37,082 nt of DNA. It comes from a virus. Where the stretch lies: the IMG/VR virus record IMGVR_UViG_3300037587_000290, positions 1 through 37,082 of that record, one strand, 5' to 3'. The notes beneath the pieces were generated by a model, which searched no databases, was not told the origin of the DNA, and was given only the letters and a program-made list of their open reading frames with translations. The position numbers and the translations under genes were made by a program. Position 1 is the first letter of the stretch. Each line of letters opens with the position of its first letter. Of the stretch, positions 1 through 5,305 are shown one piece after another.

Positions 1-127
1 CCTTTAATGTGATTGTGAATTTATCGCTAGCTAATAACTTGTCAACGTTATATTCCCAAGTGGCATTCCACTCAATGGAGTCCATTAGTGCGGATTTAAG
101 CTTTTCTTCGTCTGTCTGGATTGGTTT
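1..127. repeat. 127-bp exact direct repeat, copy 1 (left window edge)
   Basis: Bases 1-127 are identical to 35565-35691; base 128 is g against a at 35692. Encodes the shared C-terminus of the two paralogues. It starts exactly at the first base of the window, so its true left boundary cannot be seen. Confidence 0.97.
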
Positions 128-925
128 GCAAAATGATTTATCAATAGTTGATAGGTACAGTTTATTATGGCGCGTCATATCTATCGGTCGACCAATAACA
201 ATGCCAGCATGAATCCCAACAAACATACAATCAATTCCGCCGCCGCTAGTGTACGCCATGCCAATATCAAGGTTCTCTTTGCCGTCCCATGAGCGATAAT
301 GAGCTTTCTCAACAGGTAATTCCTGCGTTAATGCTGGGGTCCCTGCGATATCGTGCCGCTCATCTTCTGCGTTTTCGTAATCACGATAAGCCGAGTCAAT
401 ATGGCGCATCCAGTATTTGGCACCACCATAGTTTTGGTCTCGATATTCTTGTGAAAAACCATCACAGGCATAAATTAATTTTTTAAGCGCTTCGTCGCGT
501 GTCAACTCTTCAGTGGCAACACCAACCTTTTCCGAGCCTACAGGCAAGTCACCATCAGCATCAATGTGAACGCCTTGTTCTAGTTGCCCTGCTTGCCATT
601 GTTTTAGCATGGCGTCTTTGTTGGGTTTCCATTCAGTAATAGGGTTAATGCCAGGAATGTCTATAGCCCAGTCCAAGTCAAGATCACCAGATGTCCATCG
701 CCCATCTTCTTGAAGGACTAAGCTTGGAAAACCAGGCCGCTTACCTGTGTTTGGGCGGTCTGCGAATGATACGACGAAAAGGTTAGAACTATCAAACCCC
801 GCAATGACATCTGCGCCACTTAAAATGTAGGTATCATTAGATTTGCTGTTATAAACAGTGTCGCCCATTACGGGCGGTGTAATCTTTCGTGAAAAATCGA
901 TTGGTATTAATTTATCTGTGTTCAT
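1..925 (-). CDS. Phage protein of unknown function, paralogue A (3' end outside window)
   Basis: Open from ATG at 925 to the left edge with no stop, about 308 codons seen. The upstream leader has AAAGGTAAC as ribosome site. It is a clear paralogue of the gene at 35560-36582: both have MNTDKLIPI near the start, SFADRPNTG, a WKPNKDAML segment, and an identical C-terminus (KPIQTDEEKLKS through TLK) encoded by an exact 127-bp repeat. The parts in between are unrelated; here the centre carries EYRDQNYGGAKYW and DIGMAYTSGGG segments not found in the other copy. No domain recognised; no signal peptide or membrane segment. It is the last leftward gene after the three tiny genes at 948-1395. If the window ends are joined it would end within about ten more codons. 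Confidence 0.85.
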   Translation of the reverse strand, partial: MNTDKLIPIDFSRKITPPVMGDTVYNSKSNDTYILSGADVIAGFDSSNLFVVSFADRPNTGKRPGFPSLVLQEDGRWTSGDLDLDWAIDIPGINPITEWKPNKDAMLKQWQAGQLEQGVHIDADGDLPVGSEKVGVATEELTRDEALKKLIYACDGFSQEYRDQNYGGAKYWMRHIDSAYRDYENAEDERHDIAGTPALTQELPVEKAHYRSWDGKENLDIGMAYTSGGGIDCMFVGIHAGIVIGRPIDMTRHNKLYLSTIDKSFCKPIQTDEEKLKSALMDSIEWNATWEYNVDKLLASDKFTITLK

Positions 926-947
926 TTTTGTTACCTTTTGTTTTATT

Positions 948-1118
948 TTAATTAGCTAGAATTACATAAACTATCACTACGCCAATTAATATGGCTAGCG
1001 GATGAATTCCACCGATTGATGAGTCAGAGGTGCTAAATGAATGAGGGCTGCTATGTCGCTTTGCTCTGTTCTTGATGTGCTTTTGCTTGTGTCGAGGCAT
1101 TCTTTTAGAGTTGATCAT
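948..1118 (-). CDS. Small membrane protein, 56 aa
   Basis: ATG at 1118 overlaps the TAA of the upstream gene by one base (TAATG), with AGGGGAATTAAATA before it. The N-terminal 30 residues are very basic (MPRHKQKHIKNRAKRH), and the C-terminus is one hydrophobic helix, LAILIGVVIVYVIL, ending at the stop. This predicts a single-pass protein with a cytoplasmic basic tail or a C-terminal anchor. No family recognised. It sits in a three-gene overlapping cluster (1279-1395, 1118-1288, 948-1118) just before paralogue A. Confidence 0.6.
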   Translation of the reverse strand: MINSKRMPRHKQKHIKNRAKRHSSPHSFSTSDSSIGGIHPLAILIGVVIVYVILAN

Positions 1119-1288
1119 TATTTAATTCCCCTATTCCTTTTGGTTTTACGATGATACACATCGCCGTCGTGCCAAATGCAGCCCATTTTGATGTAGCGAT
1201 ATACTTGCGTTCTGGATGTGCCAAGGAATTTGGCAAACGCTCGCTTGCTGCCGTTGTGGTTTTCTTTTATGTGTTGCTCTAAATCCAT
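1118..1288 (-). CDS. Small HTH DNA-binding protein, 56 aa
   Basis: ATG at 1288 is preceded by AAGGTGG four bases upstream. The core GSKRAFAKFLGTSRTQVYRY reads as a compact helix-turn-helix: helix, G-turn, recognition helix with TSRTQVYRYI, followed by a CIWHDGDVYH segment and a lysine/arginine tail. This pattern is seen in small phage Cro/excisionase-like regulators (family knowledge); its operator is unknown. Overlaps the upstream 38-aa gene by 10 bases and the downstream membrane gene by 1 base, so translation is probably coupled. Confidence 0.65.
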   Translation of the reverse strand: MDLEQHIKENHNGSKRAFAKFLGTSRTQVYRYIKMGCIWHDGDVYHRKTKRNRGIK

Positions 1289-1395
1289 ACTGCCACCTTA
1301 GAGATAAAATAAGTTAATGCGCCTATTGCAATGACGACATATTCAGCAATGTAAAAATAACGCTCTGCCTTGTTGTTATCGTCCATTCTGGTCAT
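1279..1395 (-). CDS. Small membrane protein, 38 aa
   Basis: ATG at 1395 with AAGGA about ten bases upstream. A polar N-terminus (MTRMDDNNKAER) is followed by one hydrophobic span, YIAEYVVIAIGALTYFI. The 3' end overlaps the start of the HTH gene by 10 bases. Function unknown. It is the first gene of the three-gene cluster and lies just beyond a possible promoter. Confidence 0.5.
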   Translation of the reverse strand: MTRMDDNNKAERYFYIAEYVVIAIGALTYFISKVAVWI

Positions 1396-1439
1396 GATTC
1401 GGTGTCCTTTTCTTAATTGTTTCGCTTCGATATAACTAC

Positions 1440-1466
1440 CTTATATTACATTTATGATACATGCAA
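1440..1466 (-). promoter_or_regulatory. Weak candidate promoter for the 948-1395 cluster
   Basis: On the minus strand TTGCAT (1461-1466) and TATAAG (1440-1445) are separated by 15 bases, shorter than ideal. It lies in an AT-rich gap between a terminator and the first small gene. An alternative TTAATT/TATCAT pair with 17-base spacing overlaps it. Low certainty. Confidence 0.25.
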
Positions 1467-1497
1467 CGCTTTTGTTAATTAATTTATTAAGGACAGC

Positions 1498-1524
1498 AAA
1501 AAGCCGCACTTATGGCGGCTTTTT
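1498..1524 (-). terminator. Bidirectional rho-independent terminator
   Basis: AAAAAGCCGC, a 7-base loop, then GCGGCTTTTT: a perfect 10-bp stem with T-runs on both strands. It lies downstream of the leftward gene at 1554-1883 and isolates it from the 948-1395 cluster. Confidence 0.85.
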
Positions 1525-1553
1525 GTAATACTGTATGGCTTTCGGCCCGGGTG

Positions 1554-1883
1554 TTATTTATAGGTGTTTGAGTTTTGCCAACCAACTTCAACGTGCTTAA
1601 TAGGCAATGATTTGGCAACGCTGCTCTGCGCTGAAAGCTCTTTGCTATTATCGTTGATAGATAAATCCAAACTTCGGATTTGAGCCAGTGTGACCGCCGT
1701 AAAGATCGTTTTGTTTTCGCTCTCCAAAGTCCAGCTGTTTTCTTCGGTAAACTCAAAGTGGCTATCAATAAACACTTTTGAGCTTACAGTTAAAACACCA
1801 TCGCTTTGAATCATAGTTGCATTTACTGATAACGATAACGTCAAGCCAGCAATTGCAAGAGCTAAGAATCTAAGCTTTTTCAA
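1554..1883 (-). CDS. Secreted/periplasmic small protein with TTG start, 109 aa
   Basis: The start is TTG at 1883, with AGGAG seven bases upstream; no ATG fits the signal sequence. The N-terminus is a textbook Sec signal: MKKLRF, a hydrophobic core ALAIAGLTLSL, and a VNA-type cleavage site near residue 22. The mature part (about 87 aa) is polar with no cysteines and no known motif. It has a terminator on each side (1498-1524 and 1956-1975), so it looks like an independent moron-type unit, expressed apart from the lysis genes. It could act in the host periplasm, for example superinfection exclusion, but nothing in the sequence shows this. Confidence 0.75.
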   Translation of the reverse strand: MKKLRFLALAIAGLTLSLSVNATMIQSDGVLTVSSKVFIDSHFEFTEENSWTLESENKTIFTAVTLAQIRSLDLSINDNSKELSAQSSVAKSLPIKHVEVGWQNSNTYK

Positions 1884-1949
1884 TTTAAATCTCCTATTAA
1901 GTTAATTGGGATATCCTTTACTTGAATTATTATCATAGCTTTATTTAAA

Positions 1950-1975
1950 ATAAAAAACCAGCCGTTAAGCTGGTT
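1950..1975 (-). terminator. Rho-independent terminator after the lysis block
   Basis: The minus strand reads AACCAGC TTAACG GCTGGTT followed by a T-run (1950-1957). 7-bp stem, loop TTAACG. It ends the leftward lysis transcript. Confidence 0.85.
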
Positions 1976-2084
1976 AGTTATTTATATCAACTCTATTTAT
2001 CAACAGTCTCGATATAAACTTGCGAGTTACGCTCTCGATCACCTCCCTCTAGTTTAGGAGTATCTACCTCGTCGGGGGTATTCT

Positions 2085-2189
2085 TTACACGCCTGTGAAT
2101 CCGTTATTAATAACGCCCATGCCTTCTTTGTGCGGGTGCCATGAGTTTTCATCCCAAACGCCCACTTTAATTGCTGTGGTTACTTTCAT
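2085..2189 (-). CDS. Small protein, 34 aa, probably the 5' part of a frameshifted gene
   Basis: ATG at 2189 overlaps the TGA of the upstream gene (ATGA), which supports real translation. It encodes MKVTTAIKVGVWDENSW through NNGFTGV and stops at 2085. In the -1 frame, coding-like sequence continues directly: VKNTPDEVDTPKLEGG through QVYIETVDK, with a TAG at 1993-1995, just before the terminator. One extra base near 2088 would fuse the two parts into one protein of about 65 aa. Either a one-base deletion or two separate peptides; function unknown. Confidence 0.5.
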   Translation of the reverse strand: MKVTTAIKVGVWDENSWHPHKEGMGVINNGFTGV

Positions 2190-2428
2190 AATTTGGCCTC
2201 TTTCTTTTGTTTGTGCCTATCGACTGCTTTGTAAAAAATAGTCTGTGTTCGCTCTAATATCAAGACAACGCCAGCGATCATTGATATCGCTAATCCGTAA
2301 TCAGTCATAACCCAAGTTGAAATATCCATTGTAGTGACGGGTATAACCTCTGCTGCCTGAGCTGTCGCGAGGGTTGTTGTTGTCGCTATCGAACCAAGCA
2401 ACATCTTATTCATTAATGATTTAGTCAT
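2186..2428 (-). CDS. Small membrane protein, possible holin or lysis-related, 80 aa
   Basis: I chose ATG at 2428 (MTKSLMNKML) because GGGAGGAAC lies upstream; the longer frame from 2476 would start inside the previous gene without a ribosome site. A hydrophobic N-terminus with an AQAAE end resembles a cleavable signal. A second span, YGLAISMIAGVVLILE, is followed by a charged lysine-rich tail (DRHKQKKEAKL). Two spans and a basic tail next to a lysozyme and holin suggest a lysis role such as a second holin or antiholin. No family recognised with certainty. Confidence 0.6.
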   Translation of the reverse strand: MTKSLMNKMLLGSIATTTTLATAQAAEVIPVTTMDISTWVMTDYGLAISMIAGVVLILERTQTIFYKAVDRHKQKKEAKL

Positions 2429-2457
2429 CTCGCCTAGTTCCTCCCTGATTATTTCGA

Positions 2458-2940
2458 CTATTGCTTGTGCTGGCATTCTTTATCCTGCTTATTAGTTTGC
2501 CAGCTATCATCGTCACTACAAATATAAATATTATTAAACACACTAGGCCAACATAAATCATCGAATTTGCTCAATAGCTTTTGTCGAGTAAACGCTGTTA
2601 GGAATAAAAGCGCCGTTATTACGATGTTAATATATCTGTATGATAACTCAAAGTAATCAAATGCCGTAGAGTCTTTTGCTATGAGTCCCGTTTCTCTCAT
2701 ATATACTATTACACAAAAAGCCCCGCCGACTATCATAGCAGCCCTTAATAAAAGGCTCATCCATCTTGCTTTGATATAGTTGATTTTACTAAATGATATG
2801 TATGAGATAAATAACAGCTCAACCAGGATGTAAGTTGATAGCGCTTGCCAAGCATCAAACTCATAAGAAGCATCGACAGCAAATAGCGCGCCTAAATATG
2901 CTATTGCTGTGATTGGGGCTGTTAAGTGTATTTTACTCAT
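2458..2940 (-). CDS. Multi-pass membrane protein of the lysis block, 160 aa
   Basis: ATG at 2940, ribosome site AAGGTTTAAGAA; the start overlaps the TGA of the 38-aa gene (ATGA). Four hydrophobic segments are seen: about residues 8-24, 34-50, 62-82 and 105-120, followed by a polar C-terminal tail of about 40 residues with several cysteines (DDLCW, YICSDDD). Size and neighbours fit a holin-like or inner-membrane accessory lysis protein. No named family recognised. Confidence 0.6.
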   Translation of the reverse strand: MSKIHLTAPITAIAYLGALFAVDASYEFDAWQALSTYILVELLFISYISFSKINYIKARWMSLLLRAAMIVGGAFCVIVYMRETGLIAKDSTAFDYFELSYRYINIVITALLFLTAFTRQKLLSKFDDLCWPSVFNNIYICSDDDSWQTNKQDKECQHKQ

Positions 2941-3053
2941 TTCTTAAACCTTCCAGACTTATCGCGCTTAACATTGGACTCGGAAAACGAGGTTTTCTTG
3001 CTTTTGTTGTTTTGGAATACTGGTGCGCGCTTTGGTTTGAATATGCTACCCAT
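2937..3053 (-). CDS. Small basic protein, 38 aa
   Basis: ATG at 3053; stop overlaps the next start (ATGA at 2937-2940). Sequence MGSIFKPKRAPVFQ to KSGRFKK is rich in Lys/Arg/Ser, with no membrane span. The ribosome site is weak (GAG about eight bases upstream). The conserved-looking coupling is the main support. Function unknown. Confidence 0.45.
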   Translation of the reverse strand: MGSIFKPKRAPVFQNNKSKKTSFSESNVKRDKSGRFKK

Positions 3054-3075
3054 TGTTAACTCAATTGATTATGAA

Positions 3076-3186
3076 TTAACCCATAATAGCACATATCGCC
3101 AAGGCCACACAAAAAGCAAGAGCCACCAACACGGCCATGTTTGATTTATGGCAGTATGGCTCTTGCTTTATGCGTGGTGGTAACAT
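3076..3186 (-). CDS. Small membrane protein, 36 aa
   Basis: ATG at 3186 has one of the strongest ribosome sites in the window (AAGGAGG, five bases from the start). After a polar N-terminus (MLPPRIKQEPYCHK), residues 17-35 form one hydrophobic span, MAVLVALAFCVALAICAIM, reaching the C-terminus. It follows the holin directly. It could be an antiholin-like or small lysis regulator; no family assignment. Confidence 0.6.
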   Translation of the reverse strand: MLPPRIKQEPYCHKSNMAVLVALAFCVALAICAIMG

Positions 3187-3196
3187 GATAACCTCC

Positions 3197-3694
3197 TTAT
3201 TGTTTCCGCATGTCTTTGTTTGCGCTACTTCGAGTTGACCCGTTCCAGTATGCCATCGAGCCTAACCAGGCAGTTATAAACGCTCCGAACAGAGTGTCTA
3301 TTAATCTAATATTACCCTCTGGTATTATTACAAAAAGTAACGCCGCACCAAATGCAACCACTGACATGCTAAGGAAGCTACATATTAACGCTGGCATCAT
3401 TGAGTGCTTGTTATGTTCTCTTGCGTGCTGCACGTCTCCCAGCTCTGTGACGGTTAACTCATTAGCCAACTCAGCCATGCGTATCTTAAACGAGTTATTA
3501 GATTGCTTGACCTTAAGCATAACTTCTGGACTGGCTGACTTTATAACATCGGCCATTTGCGTTTCGCTGGTCACTTCTTTACCTGTGGCATCGGCCACGG
3601 CCTTAAGTGCTAGCTGTGGCAATGTTGCGCCACCAGATAACACAGCCATTGCAATATCGGGCGCATAGTCTTTTAGTTTATCTAACCAGCTCAT
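3197..3694 (-). CDS. Phage holin, 3-TM type
   Basis: 165 aa. An amphipathic N-terminal half includes SGGATLPQLALKAVADATG, a helix around ELANELTVTELGDVQHAREHNKHS, then two strongly hydrophobic spans, MPALICSFLSMSVVAFGAAL and DTLFGAFITAWLGSMAYW, and a GSTRSSANKD tail. This is the pattern of the 3TM holin family (known as gene-transfer-agent/phage holin). It permeabilises the inner membrane so that lysozyme reaches the wall. ATG overlaps the lysozyme stop by four bases (ATGA). Confidence 0.85.
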   Translation of the reverse strand: MSWLDKLKDYAPDIAMAVLSGGATLPQLALKAVADATGKEVTSETQMADVIKSASPEVMLKVKQSNNSFKIRMAELANELTVTELGDVQHAREHNKHSMMPALICSFLSMSVVAFGAALLFVIIPEGNIRLIDTLFGAFITAWLGSMAYWNGSTRSSANKDMRKQ

Positions 3695-4107
3695 GAGAAA
3701 ATCCCCAGATCCATTTGAACGCTCAAATCAAGTGCACGTTTTGGAACTTGACGGGCCCACTTGCTATCCATCATTTCGATTGCTGCGTCTGAATAGTCGC
3801 CGGTGCCTATCATGGCCAAAGTTTTCTTGAATTTCATTAAGCCATTAATGCCAATATTGAAAGCCATGTTAATAAGCACGGCTTGGCGAACATGATCAAG
3901 AGCATTCCAAAACTCAAGTTTATCCTTTAACTGGTTTTCTACTTCCGCCAAATCATGAGATAAAAGAAGTTCAGCTTCATATTTTGTAATGCCGCGATCT
4001 TCAAGGTTTCGACCGTAGCCAATGGTTAGCTTTCCAGCAGTACAAACATATGGCTTTAAGCGTAAACCTTCGTGATACTTTATTTGCTCGAGTAATTTAC
4101 TCATCAT
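3691..4107 (-). CDS. Endolysin, T4-type lysozyme (GH24)
   Basis: 138 aa from ATG at 4107, chosen because GGAG lies six bases upstream; the frame is open to 4119. N-terminal KYHEGLRLKPYVCTAGKLTIGYGRN holds the GH24 triad with spacing 9 and 6: Glu13, Cys22 in place of the T4 Asp20, and Thr28. Later NMAFNIG and SKWARQVPKRA match the C-terminal lobe of the family. It cleaves the MurNAc-GlcNAc bond of peptidoglycan. There is no signal peptide, so release should depend on the holin next door. The Glu-Cys-Thr variant is known in other phage members. Confidence 0.93.
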   Translation of the reverse strand: MMSKLLEQIKYHEGLRLKPYVCTAGKLTIGYGRNLEDRGITKYEAELLLSHDLAEVENQLKDKLEFWNALDHVRQAVLINMAFNIGINGLMKFKKTLAMIGTGDYSDAAIEMMDSKWARQVPKRALDLSVQMDLGIFS

Positions 4108-4225
4108 GATAATCTCCAAATTTTTTAACTAAACATAAAACTAAAACAGCGCCAACACCCAGCATAGACACTGCGCCAACGGTTAAGGTTAGCGCGTAAC
4201 ATACTATCTCAAAGGTTGTCATCAT
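4097..4225 (-). CDS. Small membrane protein overlapping the lysozyme start, 42 aa
   Basis: Starts ATG ATG at 4225/4222, inside the end of the upstream gene, and ends 11 bases into the lysozyme gene, whose ribosome site it contains. The sequence is nearly all hydrophobic: IVCYALTLTVGAVSMLGVGA then VLVLCLV, with a short polar tail. Probably a single or hairpin membrane segment. Position just before the lysozyme suggests a lysis-control role (pinholin or antiholin), which is inference. Confidence 0.55.
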   Translation of the reverse strand: MMTTFEIVCYALTLTVGAVSMLGVGAVLVLCLVKKFGDYHDE

Positions 4226-4412
4226 AATCTTTGGCCGCTTCAGGTTCCGTTTGATCATAATGCATAGGCGTTGTTCCTGAGGCCTTTGCGTGAATATCTA
4301 CTAACGAGTTTAATATAACCAAGCTTTCATTGTCAGTTAAATAACGGCCTGAATCTTCAATTTGAGCTATCAGGTCGGCTAATTTTACTATGTTCCACTC
4401 TTTATTTGTCAT
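4209..4412 (-). CDS. Unknown small acidic protein, 67 aa
   Basis: ATG at 4412 with AAAGGAACTAAC upstream. Predicted mostly helical (NIVKLADLIAQIEDSG, ESLVILNSLVDIHAKA), ending in an acidic tail (TEPEAAKDYDDNL). No family recognised. Its ATG overlaps the stop of the doubtful ORF at 4409-4543. Confidence 0.65.
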   Translation of the reverse strand: MTNKEWNIVKLADLIAQIEDSGRYLTDNESLVILNSLVDIHAKASGTTPMHYDQTEPEAAKDYDDNL

Positions 4413-4543
4413 GTTAGTTCCTTTGTTGTTTTACTACTGGCAAAGCCGCAATTAAGCGGCTTCGGAGGTTTATCTCTAAGGGCTTTCCCCCTGCGTTTGC
4501 ATAACGTTATCCTCTGGTTGTTTAATATTTCATATCCTGGCAT
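4409..4543 (-). CDS. Doubtful small ORF, 44 aa
   Basis: Internal ATG at 4543 of a frame that could also begin TTG at 4600. It encodes a basic peptide (MPGYEILNNQRITLCKRRGK, then KPPKPLNCGF) and ends ATGA-coupled to the next gene. Against it: no ribosome site, and the frame runs through a perfect hairpin (4443-4462). It could equally be an untranslated structured leader for the gene at 4209-4412. Confidence 0.3.
   Translation of the reverse strand: MPGYEILNNQRITLCKRRGKALRDKPPKPLNCGFASSKTTKELT
4443..4462. other. Perfect RNA hairpin with AATTAA loop
   Basis: AAGCCGC, loop AATTAA, GCGGCTT: 7-bp stem, no following T-run on either strand. Sits between small leftward genes. Similar hairpins with a TTAA-containing six-base loop occur at 4550-4567, 1956-1975 and 16762-16779. 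Confidence 0.6.
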
Positions 4544-4549
4544 CCACAA

Positions 4550-4567
4550 AGCCCGAATTAACGGGCT
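4550..4567. terminator. Hairpin with AATTAA loop, weak terminator
   Basis: AGCCCG, loop AATTAA, CGGGCT. The minus strand continues TTTGTGG and the plus strand GGTTTTG, so U-runs are poor. Lies just after the 29-aa gene at 4575-4664 in the leftward direction and may attenuate. Confidence 0.45.
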
Positions 4568-4574
4568 GGTTTTG

Positions 4575-4664
4575 TTAGTCTTGCTCGGCTCCTGGCTCAA
4601 GTGGTAGCCAACAATTAAATGGTTGAATCGCGTCTTTTTGCATTGCTATGATTATGTGTTGCAT
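4575..4664 (-). CDS. Very small protein, 29 aa
   Basis: ATG at 4664 with a good ribosome site (CGGAGAAAACC). Encodes MQHIIIAMQKDAIQPFNCWL and a short acidic end (EPGAEQD). No family recognised. Followed directly by the hairpin at 4550-4567. Accepted mainly on the ribosome site and position. Confidence 0.4.
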   Translation of the reverse strand: MQHIIIAMQKDAIQPFNCWLPLEPGAEQD

Positions 4665-4682
4665 GGTTTTCTCCGTTTTATA

Positions 4683-4943
4683 TCAGTTAAGTGATTTGTT
4701 AAATTTGGCCCAATCCAGCTCTTTGACCGCCTCAATCTTGCTGGCGATAACATTTAATTTTGTTATCGACCGGTTTAAATTGGACTGAGCAACCCCGTTA
4801 ATCTTTGCGCTTTGGCTAATCGTGAAGCCCTTGGTTAAGTGATCGATGATTGCTTGGTGCATATCCTCACTATCCATTTTTGTGAAGGATATTATTATCT
4901 CAATGCGCTCCTGAGGCTCGCTTCCTTGGATTAGGTATTTCAC
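4683..4943 (-). CDS. PapB/KorA-like HTH regulator, 86 aa
   Basis: Likely GTG start at 4943 with AGAAG upstream; a TTG at 4964 in the same frame lacks a ribosome site. The centre, HQAIIDHLTKGFTISQSAKI then NGVAQSNLNRSITKLN, matches the helix-turn-helix of the PapB/TrfB(KorA) class: a helix ending LxxGxT, SxSxAxxxNGVxQSxxxRxxxKL. It probably binds DNA as a transcription regulator. The C-terminal helix (KIEAVKELDWAKF) may dimerise. It lies 2 bases after the coiled-coil gene at 4946-5233. Confidence 0.65.
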   Translation of the reverse strand: MKYLIQGSEPQERIEIIISFTKMDSEDMHQAIIDHLTKGFTISQSAKINGVAQSNLNRSITKLNVIASKIEAVKELDWAKFNKSLN

Positions 4944-4945
4944 CG

Positions 4946-5233
4946 TTACTTCTCGGCATCGCAAGGTGATTTAATGCTCAATAGAGATTCAAAGCTGGCA
5001 ATAATGCCTTTATCCTCACGAATAGAATTCTCCAATCTTTCTATTTGGGATTTGATAGTTACTTCAAACAAGTCAGCATCAATGGCCACTGCTCCGTTAG
5101 ATGTCCCGCCATTAATATAACAAACCGCCGGTTGAAGGTGTGAGGCTGTAGCGGTTACAGATATAGCTTTCAATTTATCAATTGTTTTTTCAGCAACTTC
5201 GATTTTCTTGATTTTATCTTTTATTAGTTTCAT
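4946..5233 (-). CDS. Unknown small protein with coiled coil, 95 aa
   Basis: ATG at 5233 with GAGAG upstream. N-terminal helix MKLIKDKIKKIEVAEKTIDK and C-terminal helix IKSQIERLENSIREDKG, both heptad-like, flank a Gly/Ala-rich centre (CYINGGTSNGAVAIDADLF). Possibly a small phage protein that folds as an antiparallel hairpin. No family recognised. Confidence 0.6.
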   Translation of the reverse strand: MKLIKDKIKKIEVAEKTIDKLKAISVTATASHLQPAVCYINGGTSNGAVAIDADLFEVTIKSQIERLENSIREDKGIIASFESLLSIKSPCDAEK

Positions 5234-5305
5234 ATCGCTCTCGCTTGTTGGTTGGCTTACCCATAAGATAAGCCTAATTTGTGGGCTAGGGTATTAGACC
5301 TTCGT

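Noticed and set aside
1487-1768. Minus-strand ORF of 93 codons overlapping the secreted protein
   Set aside because: It runs through the terminator at 1498-1524 and lacks a ribosome site; the 1554-1883 frame has a signal peptide and a good site.
2186-2476. Longer start for the small membrane protein
   Set aside because: The extra 16 residues begin inside the upstream gene without a ribosome site; the start at 2428 has one and yields a signal-like N-terminus.
3210-3668. Plus-strand ORF of 152 codons opposite the holin
   Set aside because: The minus-strand holin explains the region fully and is coupled to lysozyme.
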